A DNA stretch of 64,000 bases from a virus: positions 1 to 64,000 of the IMG/VR virus record IMGVR_UViG_3300022752_000059. One strand, written 5' to 3'. Below, one piece after another: positions 14,365-22,316 of this stretch. The first letter of the stretch is position 1. Every line of letters begins with the position of its first letter. Both the position numbers and the translations under genes were made by a program. The notes under the pieces are model-generated. The model worked only from the letters and a program-made list of their open reading frames with translations, ran no database searches and had not been told where the DNA came from.

Positions 14365-14730
14365 TTAGAGATACCCAGCCTCCTGAAGCAGGTCAATCAA
14401 GTCATCCAACCTCATCACAGCATAGGAGTCTCCTAGGGCTTTTTTGCCCTTTCCAGCACGCTTTGCGATAAGGATAGGGAGGGCTCCGTCTAGCCGTTCA
14501 GCCTGTTCTACGGTGTCGTTCAACCATTCACTGAGTTTTAAGGCTTTTTGATTCTTGCATTGAAAACACGCCTTGCGCAGGGTGCTGGGGCTCTCCACTC
14601 CGTGAATGTCACCTTTGTCCTGACCGCCCTCAAGGGCAGTTCGGCGTGCGTGTACAAACCCTTTGGCATTGAGGTATTCACGAATGGCGGTCTCAAATGA
14701 GGTGCCTTTGGCTTTGTGCTTATTGCCCAT
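14365..14730 (-). CDS. Holliday-junction-resolvase-like nuclease (Hjc type)
   Basis: A 121-aa protein with a PD-(D/E)XK layout like Hjc: GTSFETAIREYL with Glu13, a basic turn HARRTALEGG, GDIHG with Asp41, then FQCKN, where the usual E-x-K is Q-x-K (Gln57, Lys59). Size and order match archaeal/phage resolvases, which cut four-way junctions to prepare DNA for packaging. The Glu-to-Gln change also occurs in some active PD-(D/E)XK enzymes. It overlaps the upstream small zinc-ribbon gene by 11 nt. Confidence 0.8.
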   Translation of the reverse strand: MGNKHKAKGTSFETAIREYLNAKGFVHARRTALEGGQDKGDIHGVESPSTLRKACFQCKNQKALKLSEWLNDTVEQAERLDGALPILIAKRAGKGKKALGDSYAVMRLDDLIDLLQEAGYL

Positions 14731-14890
14731 CGTCTTGAACCTCTACCCACTTGGCTTGGCTGAATCCACGAACCCGTCCATTAAGTTCTATGTACACCCA
14801 CTGTGGTGCGTCTGGGTCGCAGTTGCAACCAGTTATCTGTCGAGGGTTGTGCTCGACAAGGGCTCCGCAATTCAAACAACGGACTTTCAT
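14720..14890 (-). CDS. Small zinc-ribbon protein, 56 aa
   Basis: A short gene in the gap, starting with an ATGA overlap on the upstream gene. Its N-terminal half has CLNC and CNC pairs (Cys5, Cys8, Cys22, Cys24), a likely zinc ribbon, followed by a beta-rich part (QWVYIELNGRVRGF). Placed between nuclease genes, it may assist DNA processing; no direct evidence. Confidence 0.72.
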   Translation of the reverse strand: MKVRCLNCGALVEHNPRQITGCNCDPDAPQWVYIELNGRVRGFSQAKWVEVQDDGQ

Positions 14891-15102
14891 GAGTTGAGTA
14901 TTACGAATATTTCCATCTCTCGTTCCAAACGAACAAGTTCGTCTTCGTAATAGTCCATCGCTTGAAGGTTGTCCAAGATCGTTGCTCGCTCAAGGTCTTC
15001 TCTGACGTTTACCCAACTACGGAGCAAGAGGTAGGCGCTCTTGTACGTTTTGGGCTTCTTCAGGAGGTAAGCGCTCTTGTACTTTTTTCTAAACTTCATC
15101 AT
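14887..15102 (-). CDS. Small basic/helical protein with repeated motif
   Basis: A 71-aa protein joined to both neighbours by ATGA overlaps. Its first 30 residues contain YKSAYLL twice, encoded by a duplicated DNA segment; the rest is a charged helix ending LEREMEIFVILNS. No known family. Confidence 0.65.
   Translation of the reverse strand: MMKFRKKYKSAYLLKKPKTYKSAYLLLRSWVNVREDLERATILDNLQAMDYYEDELVRLEREMEIFVILNS
15028..15083. repeat. Imperfect 20-bp direct repeat, 36 bp apart
   Basis: Segments 15028-15047 and 15064-15083 match at 18 of 20 positions. The 36-bp period equals twelve codons and duplicates the YKSAYLL peptide in the overlapping gene, so it looks like an in-frame duplication. Confidence 0.7.
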
Positions 15103-15620
15103 GGCATGTACCTCGCATTACGTACTTCTTTCGGTGAAAGCCCAATCCTACGTGACAATTCACGGGACATCAACTGCGCACTACGCTCACAACGATCAAA
15201 CACCGCCTCAACCAATTTGCGGTAGGCACGGGAGTGCAGATGCTTCTCACGTTGCTCGATAACACGTGGGTCGGTATCACGTCGTGCTTTGGCAAGCGTG
15301 ACGGTATCGCCCTTGGCGGAATCACTCCACTGACCGATGAGCACCTCGGCTTCAATGATGCGGCAGTTGTTCTCCTGACGCTCTTCCTTGATTTCAGCCT
15401 GCACCAGTTCCGACTTTGAGTAGGACAGCCACGCCATGAATTCGGCGTAGAGCCCCATCAAATTAGCGTCGGACAATTCGTCGAGGTTGTACGGAAGATC
15501 TGGAAGTCGACCCTGCGGTTTGCTCGGGCTCTCGAACCTCCTGCTGAACTCCAGGATTGCTGGATCTTCCAACTCCTCGTTCGCCCAGTCCTGTGTCTGG
15601 CGAATCACTGCTCTCGTCAT
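15099..15620 (-). CDS. Unknown protein overlapping Cas4-like gene, 173 aa
   Basis: The ATG (MTRAVIRQTQDW) is preceded by GGAGGA at about 5 nt, a very good start, yet it lies 158 nt inside the Cas4-like gene. The protein is helical and charged, with a coiled-coil-like middle (LVQAEIKEERQENN) and a C-terminal helix with RRIGLSPKEVR. No catalytic motif seen. Tight linkage to nuclease and RecA genes suggests a recombination accessory role. Confidence 0.75.
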   Translation of the reverse strand: MTRAVIRQTQDWANEELEDPAILEFSRRFESPSKPQGRLPDLPYNLDELSDANLMGLYAEFMAWLSYSKSELVQAEIKEERQENNCRIIEAEVLIGQWSDSAKGDTVTLAKARRDTDPRVIEQREKHLHSRAYRKLVEAVFDRCERSAQLMSRELSRRIGLSPKEVRNARYMP

Positions 15621-16485
15621 CATTCCTCCAACATGTCTTCTTGTGTGGGCACCACTTGCATACTTGATCTTCTGGACTTGTCACCCATAGCGGTCGCATG
15701 GGTGGAATACCAGACTCTAGTCCCTTCAATACTAGGTCGCACGATTTTAGTATCGGGTCGACCAGTTCTTGTTGGAACTCAACGACGAACTCTTTGACGT
15801 CTTGGGTTGGTTTCCATTCATAGATGAAAACCATTTTGTTTACACCAGTGCAGTACATGTAAAGCATTGCTTGGCGGACGTGTGACGGGAACGGTTGGCG
15901 GATACGTTTCCACATCTCATCTAAATTGCCGTCACATTCTTTAAACAATTCGTAGTTGTCAAAACGGATGGTGCCTGCACCAACGCTTTTTATTTCGATG
16001 AGGAATTCTTCCTTACCAGTGCGCACCTGTCCGTCTGCATGACCGAGTATTCGGTAACGTTCTGACTTGACTGGGACTTCTTTGTAAAGCGGTTGAAGGG
16101 TGCTTCCGCAGGATGGGCAGGACTTTGGCGAGAGATCGGTCCATGCATGACCACAGGTTTGGCATGACCAGTTGCCGTACAGAACGCCAATTTCGTATAG
16201 CCAGTTCTGCCACTTGGCATGAATGGCGTGACCCTCAGCAAAAACATTGAGCCGTTGAAAGCCCAGTTTCTCAGGAGTGCCTTCATAACCTTTGATCGTG
16301 TACCACGATGCCCGTGGACACCAATCTCGTTTAGATACCTCGCTTGGGTGCAGATGCAGTGAATCACGAAGTTTGTTTGCTTCAAGTTTGCTCCTTAAAA
16401 GGTGTTCTTGTACGAGTGGCAGGACCTTGCCTTTTGCGGTAAGGGATTTCTTGAATTCTTCTAGATGCCATTTTTCAGTCGTCAT
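15463..16485 (-). CDS. Cas4/RecB-like PD-(D/E)XK nuclease with Fe-S cysteines
   Basis: The 340-aa protein has the nuclease core GHADGQ (148-153) and FLIEIKS (161-167, Glu164/Lys166), later QAMLYMY, and four cysteines placed as in Cas4/AddB-type Fe-S nucleases: Cys56 before the core and Cys276, Cys279 and Cys285 after it (CKWCPHKKTC). An insertion at 108-126 has two CxxC pairs (CQTC, CPSC), likely a zinc ribbon. Such enzymes resect DNA ends and would feed RecA. The last ~50 residues, beyond the Fe-S cysteines, are low-complexity and overlap the next gene. The start is the ATG overlapping the previous gene by 11 nt. Confidence 0.85.
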   Translation of the reverse strand: MTTEKWHLEEFKKSLTAKGKVLPLVQEHLLRSKLEANKLRDSLHLHPSEVSKRDWCPRASWYTIKGYEGTPEKLGFQRLNVFAEGHAIHAKWQNWLYEIGVLYGNWSCQTCGHAWTDLSPKSCPSCGSTLQPLYKEVPVKSERYRILGHADGQVRTGKEEFLIEIKSVGAGTIRFDNYELFKECDGNLDEMWKRIRQPFPSHVRQAMLYMYCTGVNKMVFIYEWKPTQDVKEFVVEFQQELVDPILKSCDLVLKGLESGIPPMRPLWVTSPEDQVCKWCPHKKTCWRNDDESSDSPDTGLGERGVGRSSNPGVQQEVREPEQTAGSTSRSSVQPRRIVRR

Positions 16486-16786
16486 CAAGACCTGCTAGTT
16501 CAATAAAGTCGTCTTCAACGAGCACTACGTAGTGGCGGTTGTTGCAGTCAAACTGGAGGACTGGGATTCGATCCTCAAGTATCGCACGCTGTTGCAATTC
16601 AATGAGGTCTTTTGACTTCAGAGTTATTTGCTTGGTGTTGGCAGTCAACTTGTTTTCAATGAGAAGTTGCTCGGAACGCACGTCATTCTTCCTGAGCCAA
16701 CCAGCCCCAGAACGGGCGTTTCTACTTCCTCGGTAGACCGAGGCGCTTCTTTTCTCTTGCTTTTGCGACTTCTTGAAGAGGGTCAT
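16475..16786 (-). CDS. Small PD-(D/E)XK-type nuclease/resolvase-like protein
   Basis: The 103-aa product has a basic N-terminus, then KNDVRSEQLLIENKLT (about 34-49) giving D-x8-E-x-K spacing typical of PD-(D/E)XK nucleases, TKQITLKSKDL, and IPVLQFDCNNRHYVVL. This resembles phage Holliday-junction resolvase-like proteins that lie beside recA. It overlaps RecA upstream by 4 nt. Substrate not determinable. Confidence 0.68.
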   Translation of the reverse strand: MTLFKKSQKQEKRSASVYRGSRNARSGAGWLRKNDVRSEQLLIENKLTANTKQITLKSKDLIELQQRAILEDRIPVLQFDCNNRHYVVLVEDDFIELAGLDDD

Positions 16787-17832
16787 ACGTTGAACTTGTT
16801 TTTGACGTCGTTAATCAACTTTTCACGAAGTTCAAGGTCTTCACGAACCGCCTGAAGGATGCCGTCTTTGCCCTGCCATTTCTGACCGTTGTACATGTAG
16901 TAAGCACCAGCCCGTGACACGAGTTCGTAACTGATGGCGATATTGACAATGTCTTTCACCGTGTCAAATGATCCGCATGTGAACTCGGCGTAATCAGCAA
17001 AGTAGAAGTCAACTACACCGACTTGATTAGGGCGGTAGGTCTTATTCTTAAGGGTGCGGGCCTTGATGGTCTGTCCAACGATCTCGTCCTTGTTCTTAAT
17101 CCACTCGTCACGCTTGACCTCTAAACGGGCGAAATAATGAAAGTTCTTTGCCTTACCGCCAGGGGTTGTGCGAGGGTCTCCCCACATGACGCCAATCTTG
17201 TCACGCCATTGGTTAATGATGATGCCAGTGCACCCACGTTCTTCGTGGACGAGTGAACGCTTCTGTGCCTTGGAAGACTTACGGAAGAACTTGCCAGTGA
17301 GTCTGGCACCAAGACCAACGGTGAACTCCTCCATCATCTTTTCAGACTCATCGGACGGAACAAGGGCTGGCAACGAATCGATGACGATGATGTCAACCGC
17401 ACGGTTGTCCATGGCGGTGATCACCAAGTCGTAGACATGTTCCATCACGTTGGACTCAACGACCCACAACCTGTCGAGGTCTACTCCGAGTGCCTTGGCA
17501 TATTCTGGAACGTACTCTTCAGCAGCAACCCACAAAGCGGTGAACTCTGGGTTTTTTGCTTGGTTGGTGGCAATGATCTTGTAGGCGAGGGCGGTTTTGC
17601 CAGATGATTCTTCTCCAACGATTTCGCTCCATTGGTTTACTGGAAGCCCACCTCCGAGCATCAAATCAAATGCCAAGATGCCAGTAGAAATGCGTGGCAT
17701 CATTTCACGCACTGCACTTCCTTTTACTACTACGTCTTCCCCATACTTCTTGTTGACGCTGGAGATGATTGATTGAAGGGACTGATAGTCAGGCACGTTG
17801 TACTCCGATTGGTGTTGTGGGAACTGGGTCAA
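16783..17832 (-). CDS. recA: RecA-family recombinase
   Basis: A 349-aa protein with Walker A GEESSGKT (73-80), Walker B in DIIVIDS (147-153) and the RecA-type stretch TGIIINQWRDKIGVMWGDP followed by TPGGKAKNFHYFARLEVKR, corresponding to the L2/core region. It would form filaments on single-stranded DNA and drive strand exchange for repair and recombination-dependent replication. It starts with an ATGA-type overlap after the zinc-ribbon protein and lies beside three nuclease-like genes and the polymerase. Confidence 0.95.
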   Translation of the reverse strand: MTQFPQHQSEYNVPDYQSLQSIISSVNKKYGEDVVVKGSAVREMMPRISTGILAFDLMLGGGLPVNQWSEIVGEESSGKTALAYKIIATNQAKNPEFTALWVAAEEYVPEYAKALGVDLDRLWVVESNVMEHVYDLVITAMDNRAVDIIVIDSLPALVPSDESEKMMEEFTVGLGARLTGKFFRKSSKAQKRSLVHEERGCTGIIINQWRDKIGVMWGDPRTTPGGKAKNFHYFARLEVKRDEWIKNKDEIVGQTIKARTLKNKTYRPNQVGVVDFYFADYAEFTCGSFDTVKDIVNIAISYELVSRAGAYYMYNGQKWQGKDGILQAVREDLELREKLINDVKNKFNV

Positions 17833-18245
17833 GAAGCCCAGTTGCCCTGATCTGCTTGTGAGAATTTACCATTCCAACCACATTCAAAGCAACGAGGCGC
17901 TGGTGCCGCCCCATTGATGGAAGTGTTTGCTCCCCGCCCAACACGTTTGAACACGTGCTGACTGCCGCACTCTGGACAACGCATGTCGCCTTCTTTACGG
18001 TGCGCTTCCCCGCCTTTCCATAGGCGTATGGCATCACTCATAGAAATCTGTTCGGTAGGTGCACGATTTGGATCTAGAACGTTTTGATTGTGCGCAGTAA
18101 CGGATTGCGTTTGTTGCGTTTGTTGCGTTTGTTGCGTTTGTTGCGTTTGAGGAACCGTATTAATGCGAAAGCCAGATGTGGGCAAAGAGCGCTGTTGGGT
18201 TGAAACGGGTTCTCCCTTTAGTTTTTTACTCCACCAGTCACTCAT
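17829..18245 (-). CDS. Zinc-ribbon protein with TQQ repeat linker
   Basis: The 138-aa product has an N-terminal WWSKKLKGEP motif, a Gln/Thr repeat linker (about 32-47), then SDAIRLWKGGEAHRKEG and a C-terminal zinc ribbon with CPEC and CFEC pairs (about 89-92 and 118-121). The sequence resembles bacterial or phage adaptor zinc ribbons. It sits directly upstream of recA with a 4-nt overlap. Function unknown; recombination or replication adaptor is a guess. Confidence 0.7.
   Translation of the reverse strand: MSDWWSKKLKGEPVSTQQRSLPTSGFRINTVPQTQQTQQTQQTQQTQSVTAHNQNVLDPNRAPTEQISMSDAIRLWKGGEAHRKEGDMRCPECGSQHVFKRVGRGANTSINGAAPAPRCFECGWNGKFSQADQGNWAS
18105..18149. repeat. 9-bp microsatellite, five exact units
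   Basis: Five exact copies of TTGCGTTTG encode the TQQ repeats of the overlapping zinc-ribbon protein. Exact identity indicates slippage-prone sequence; unit number probably varies without changing frame. Confidence 0.9.
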
Positions 18246-18618
18246 CTTCGTCCACCTCGGTTTCTACGTATACAGACATATCAAAATCATCGGGTATTGT
18301 AACGATCAATTTATCTGAATCAACCAGTTTGTTGATAAGACCCATGGAGAATAAAGACAATGCTTGAACCGTTTCCTCATGTTCCGAAACGAGTTTCCCC
18401 GTTTTATCTAAAAGTTCGGTATACCAAGTGGCTGCTTCAATTATCTCTGGGTAGATGTCAAATGCAATAAAGACGCCCCATTTTGCAAGGACGTCGGCTT
18501 CTTCGTTCTCTACGACGTCGGGAGATGGGGACGAAAAACCCATCACTTTTGCCAAATCTTGTCCTTCTTGCGGAGAGAGCATAAGGATAAAATTGCGTTT
18601 GTCTATTGCATTGTTCAT
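18238..18618 (-). CDS. Hypothetical acidic protein, 126 aa
   Basis: An acidic, mostly helical protein located between the polymerase and RecA-linked genes, overlapping both neighbours (4 nt with the polymerase, 8 nt with the next gene). The C-terminus is strongly acidic (ETEVDEDE), reminiscent of ssDNA-binding-protein tails or DNA mimics, but no domain is recognised. Confidence 0.68.
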   Translation of the reverse strand: MNNAIDKRNFILMLSPQEGQDLAKVMGFSSPSPDVVENEEADVLAKWGVFIAFDIYPEIIEAATWYTELLDKTGKLVSEHEETVQALSLFSMGLINKLVDSDKLIVTIPDDFDMSVYVETEVDEDE

Positions 18619-20705
18619 TTACCCTTCGCTTCCGACCAGTTGTGTGCAACGTGACAGGACACTTTTAATGGTACCCCACGCAACACTACACCATCTCCCA
18701 TGGCGGAAACGAACCTAGGCATGAGCGACTCCCATTGGTCCTCGGGGACTGCGGCGACGATTTCGTCGTGGACCTGTACCAGCATCTTGCAGTTTGTGCC
18801 CTGCAACTCGTTGTCGATATTGATCATCGCCCGTTTGCAAATGTCAGCGGCGCTTCCCTGAACGACGGCATTCACAGCCTGACGTTCGGCACGGGCACGC
18901 AATTCGTCGTTCCCAGACTTCAGGTCTGGTAGACGTCTACGTCTGCCTGAGAGCGTCTTTACATAGCCGTACGCCTTTCCTTGGGATATGACATGACGCT
19001 TCCACGAGGTCAATCCAGAAAACTCTTGGTAATAACGGTTAATGATGTGTTTAGCACGGTCCTCGGACAGCCCAGTAATTCGTGCAAGTTTTCCATAGCC
19101 ACCGCCGTATGCCGTGAGGAAGTTGGCGCCCTTCCCCAGTTGTCGTTCTTCATCCGTCACCTCTTCAATGGGCTTGTTGAAGATGAGGGCGGCAGCACCT
19201 GCGTGAATGTCACGATTGTTGACAAAGATATCCATCATGTTCTCATCTTTAGAAAACATCGCCATGACTCGGAGTTCAATCTGGTCGTAGTCGGCAACCA
19301 TGAGCGTGTAGCCCTCAGGAGCGACGAACAGGCTTCTGATGCTCGAGTCACGTGGGATGTTCTGGAGATTGGGGTTTGATGAAGACAGGCGACCAGTTGC
19401 CGTACGGTGCAGGTTGAATGACGGGTGTAATCGACCTTTGTACAACTTTGGCATGAGCCCATCAACGTACGTGCTCTTGAGTTTTTGTGTTTCGGACCAA
19501 CCCAACAGCAGGTCAATGGCTGGGTGCTTTCCTTGTAGTTTGGTGAGTGACTCTTCGTCAACCGATGGGGCGCCCTTTTGAGTCTGTTTGACGGGCTTCA
19601 GTCCTAGTCCGCCTTCACGCTTCTTGTTGAACAGAAAGGCTTGCTTGTGCTTTGTGGAATCTGGATTGAATCCGATGGGGGCATACTCGGACAAGCCCAA
19701 AAGAATCTGTTGCATCTTGTCGTCAAGTTCCTTACCCAAGGTCTTTAGGCGGTGCGAGTCAACCGAGATGCCTTGGTTTTCCATCTGCATGAGAACGTAA
19801 AGTACGTCAGAATCCTGAACGAGTGAGCGTTGTAGTTCTTCTTGCGCCTCTAAATAGCGAGCCATTCGTACGTAAAGCATCCATGTCCATCGTGCGTCAA
19901 GGTGCACGTAACGGGTGGCGGCGTCAAACGAAACCTTGTCGATGATCTTTCCAAGTTTTCCGTCACGGGCGTATGCATCATGTTTTTCGTAGTTGTGGGA
20001 TATTAGGTTTTCCAACGAATACGACGACAAGTTTTCGTTGATGATGTGTTGAAGAATCATGGTGTCCCTAAATGGTTTGCACGGAAGGGCACCGTAATAC
20101 TTTGATATTGAGCGGGCATCGAATTTAACGTTGTGCCCAACCTTTATGAGACCTTCGTCAAAGAACAACGGACGAAGTGCCTCAAATACCTGACTGCGGT
20201 TGAGTTGTTCGGGAGGCGGTCCGTACACGGCGGGTTTGGCGTAGCGAACCTTAGCCATCGACTCTTGACCATTTTTCAATATCTTGCGAAATCCTGGAGG
20301 CGGGACTGTGGTGCCGTCACCTACCTCTTCTGGTTCAAGCACATACCCAACTTGGTGACCCATGGGAATAGCCCACGAATGACCTTTGGTTGCGATACCA
20401 ATCCAAAACACCTCGTTGCGCAAAGGGTCGAGCGCCAACATGGAACGATACTCAGATTCGATCGCCTCACGTGCCCGCTGACGAATCTCTGGGCTTGGGC
20501 TCTTGAGTTTGGACACATGGGCTTTCCAATCAGCCTCGATGTGCTCAGTAAGTTCTGGATGACGCTCCAGCACGCCACGAGACTCAATGTCAAAGGCAAA
20601 TGCTCCGACGCCCTTTACGACGTCAACAATCTCCTTGACTTCCTGAATGGTCGTTACGGCACGGGACTGCTGGAGCCCCGTGCCGTTGACGGCAACGGTA
20701 GTCAC
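18615..20705 (-). CDS. polA: Family A DNA polymerase with 3'-5' exonuclease domain
   Basis: The 696-aa enzyme has an N-terminal proofreading exonuclease (D-I-E at 39-41, HNVKFD at 191-196) and a family A polymerase domain: motif A ADYDQIELR (471-479), O-helix RQLGKGANFLTAYG (521-534) and motif C VHDE (645-648). No 5' nuclease domain is present, as in many phage enzymes. The O-helix has Phe529 at the position that is Phe in E. coli Pol I. It is the likely replicative polymerase, encoded next to the ssDNA-binding-like protein with a 4-nt overlap. Confidence 0.96.
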   Translation of the reverse strand: MTTVAVNGTGLQQSRAVTTIQEVKEIVDVVKGVGAFAFDIESRGVLERHPELTEHIEADWKAHVSKLKSPSPEIRQRAREAIESEYRSMLALDPLRNEVFWIGIATKGHSWAIPMGHQVGYVLEPEEVGDGTTVPPPGFRKILKNGQESMAKVRYAKPAVYGPPPEQLNRSQVFEALRPLFFDEGLIKVGHNVKFDARSISKYYGALPCKPFRDTMILQHIINENLSSYSLENLISHNYEKHDAYARDGKLGKIIDKVSFDAATRYVHLDARWTWMLYVRMARYLEAQEELQRSLVQDSDVLYVLMQMENQGISVDSHRLKTLGKELDDKMQQILLGLSEYAPIGFNPDSTKHKQAFLFNKKREGGLGLKPVKQTQKGAPSVDEESLTKLQGKHPAIDLLLGWSETQKLKSTYVDGLMPKLYKGRLHPSFNLHRTATGRLSSSNPNLQNIPRDSSIRSLFVAPEGYTLMVADYDQIELRVMAMFSKDENMMDIFVNNRDIHAGAAALIFNKPIEEVTDEERQLGKGANFLTAYGGGYGKLARITGLSEDRAKHIINRYYQEFSGLTSWKRHVISQGKAYGYVKTLSGRRRRLPDLKSGNDELRARAERQAVNAVVQGSAADICKRAMINIDNELQGTNCKMLVQVHDEIVAAVPEDQWESLMPRFVSAMGDGVVLRGVPLKVSCHVAHNWSEAKGK

Positions 20706-21442
20706 TCGTTATCGAAACCGAGTTCTTCGGTGGCGATGCGGAGGAGTTCCGCACGAGACGGAACCTGAATGATGTCTTCCGTGTAGGAAATCTTCGTGAA
20801 GTGCGCCAATGATGATTCATCAAGCGGAGAGAAACCCCACTCTTCAAGGTCACGCTCACGAACCATCTGGAGCAAGGTCGACGACGTCGCACCCTTACCA
20901 GTACGGCTGATTGCCCAGTAGTGCTTGTTGATTGGACCAGTGCGCTCGCTGTTGTGGAAGTTCTTCAACTGGTCAACGACACGAACACCGACCTCCAACG
21001 AACGGAGGACGGGCTCCTCGTCTCCCGAGAGAAGCACCACGTTAAAAGCAGTGCGCTTGGACGGACGGTTGCCAGCAGCGCACAATGGACAGCCAGCGCC
21101 GAGGCACACGAAGGACTTCTGTCCAGTGCGCTCAACCCAATGCTGACCATACGAGGCGTACGGAGCGTCCTTGATGAACTTGATGATTTGTGTTTCTTCG
21201 GTCAACTTGAGGCGGACTGCGTACTCGCCACTATCGGTCTTGACTGCGTCAACACCATCCCAACCACCACGCACGACACGGCGTGCCTTGGGAGCCTGTT
21301 CGATGTCGTCTTCGGTCAGAGTGATCTGCGGTCGGGGCTTACGAACTGGTGCGTCGTTGTCATCGACAGTCACCGTGCGTTGCACCTTCTTCGGAGCAGT
21401 GAACTCTTGCTCGTCATCTTCGAAATCGTTGAATGTGGACAT
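20702..21442 (-). CDS. Putative ssDNA-binding protein with zinc site
   Basis: The start at MSTFNDFEDD has a strong GGAGGT site. The 246-aa protein has an acidic N-terminal tail (1-55), a beta-rich core beginning VRGGWDGVDAV, and a Cys cluster CLGAGCPLC (113-121) preceded by GQHWVERTG, resembling the zinc-bearing OB-fold proteins (T4 gp32-like) used by phages with family A polymerases. It lies immediately upstream of the polymerase and overlaps it by 4 nt. Direct OB-fold evidence is weak; the assignment leans on context and the zinc motif. Confidence 0.68.
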   Translation of the reverse strand: MSTFNDFEDDEQEFTAPKKVQRTVTVDDNDAPVRKPRPQITLTEDDIEQAPKARRVVRGGWDGVDAVKTDSGEYAVRLKLTEETQIIKFIKDAPYASYGQHWVERTGQKSFVCLGAGCPLCAAGNRPSKRTAFNVVLLSGDEEPVLRSLEVGVRVVDQLKNFHNSERTGPINKHYWAISRTGKGATSSTLLQMVRERDLEEWGFSPLDESSLAHFTKISYTEDIIQVPSRAELLRIATEELGFDNE

Positions 21443-21469
21443 TGCTTTTACCTCCATGAGGTCTCGTAG

Positions 21470-21904
21470 TTACTTGGGGAATTGCTTTGATGTGTATTCT
21501 CGGAAGCCGTTCCAGTCTGCGGAATCGGTGTCGAGACCGAAACGTGCAACTGCTTCCATCAAGAACTCTACCTGCTCACGGCTGTATAACCTACGTCCGT
21601 TAGAAGGTTTTCCAGGAATCTGGGAGCCCTTGGGTTTCGGGGTGCGGTAGGTGGCTTTGGGTATAAAACCCTGCCGCTCCCATAACCGAACGGTGACTGG
21701 TCTGCGCCGTAGCGCTTTAGCCAAATCCCCGATCGTGAAGAACTGTTTCTCCTCGCCATTGACACGGAACGTCTTCGGCTTCGCTCCATTAAAGCGATCG
21801 TCGATATCCGTCAGCGCCTTTGACTTGGTGCCTCGGTTCTTCGGTGGGCGAGTTCCAGGAAAATCTGGAAGATCGCCCAACATCTCTAACAGTGGGTCTT
21901 TCAT
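21470..21904 (-). CDS. MerR-type HTH protein
   Basis: The 144-aa product has a MerR/excisionase-like winged helix: FFTIGDLAKALRRRPVTVRLWERQGFIP (about 55-82), then GRRLYSREQVEFLMEAV, the usual MerR closing helix. The N-terminal ~45 residues are Pro/Lys-rich. It probably binds DNA to regulate the replication genes or to assist replication start. The start overlaps the previous stop (ATGA). Confidence 0.8.
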   Translation of the reverse strand: MKDPLLEMLGDLPDFPGTRPPKNRGTKSKALTDIDDRFNGAKPKTFRVNGEEKQFFTIGDLAKALRRRPVTVRLWERQGFIPKATYRTPKPKGSQIPGKPSNGRRLYSREQVEFLMEAVARFGLDTDSADWNGFREYTSKQFPK

Positions 21905-22314
21905 GCTTTGAATGCCCACGTCTCTTTCTCAACGTAGAAAGAAGTAACAGTGTCGTTGAGGGATTTGTCTTCCCATGCAAGAGCAAGTAGTTTCTCTTCG
22001 CTAAGAACCTCAATGACTTCTTTGACGGTCTCCCACAAACCATTGTCCCGTACCCATTTCTCTGCTTGTGCTGAATCAAACGAGCGACTTACACGGCGCT
22101 CACGCTTGATTTCATACGGGCCGACCTTCAACCATTTGTGCCCTTTGTCGTCGATGAATCCGTTGGACTCAATTGCCTCAGTCAATTGCTTCTTCATTTC
22201 GTTCTGGCGTTTCTCGATCTTTTCAAGAAGGTCTTTGCCGTCACGATATTCCTTGACTAAGCGTTCAAGATGTTGCGGGTCTTCCTTTGGTTTGCGGACG
22301 ACTCTGGGTGCCAT
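21901..22314 (-). CDS. Hypothetical coiled-coil protein, 137 aa
   Basis: N-terminal coiled coil (about 12-50, RLVKEYRDGKDLLEKIEKRQNEMKK region) followed by a small alpha/beta domain (HKWLKVGPYEIKRERRVS) and a helical segment containing VIEVLSEEKLLALAW. The layout is shared with phage proteins of the Gam/Gp157 type that bind nucleases or DNA ends, but sequence support is thin. It sits between the SNF2-type helicase and the MerR-like gene. Confidence 0.65.
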   Translation of the reverse strand: MAPRVVRKPKEDPQHLERLVKEYRDGKDLLEKIEKRQNEMKKQLTEAIESNGFIDDKGHKWLKVGPYEIKRERRVSRSFDSAQAEKWVRDNGLWETVKEVIEVLSEEKLLALAWEDKSLNDTVTSFYVEKETWAFKA

Positions 22315-22316
22315 GT

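Noticed and set aside
18105-18149. CRISPR-like or regulatory repeat
   Set aside because: Contiguous 9-bp units without spacers, in frame inside a gene; a coding microsatellite.
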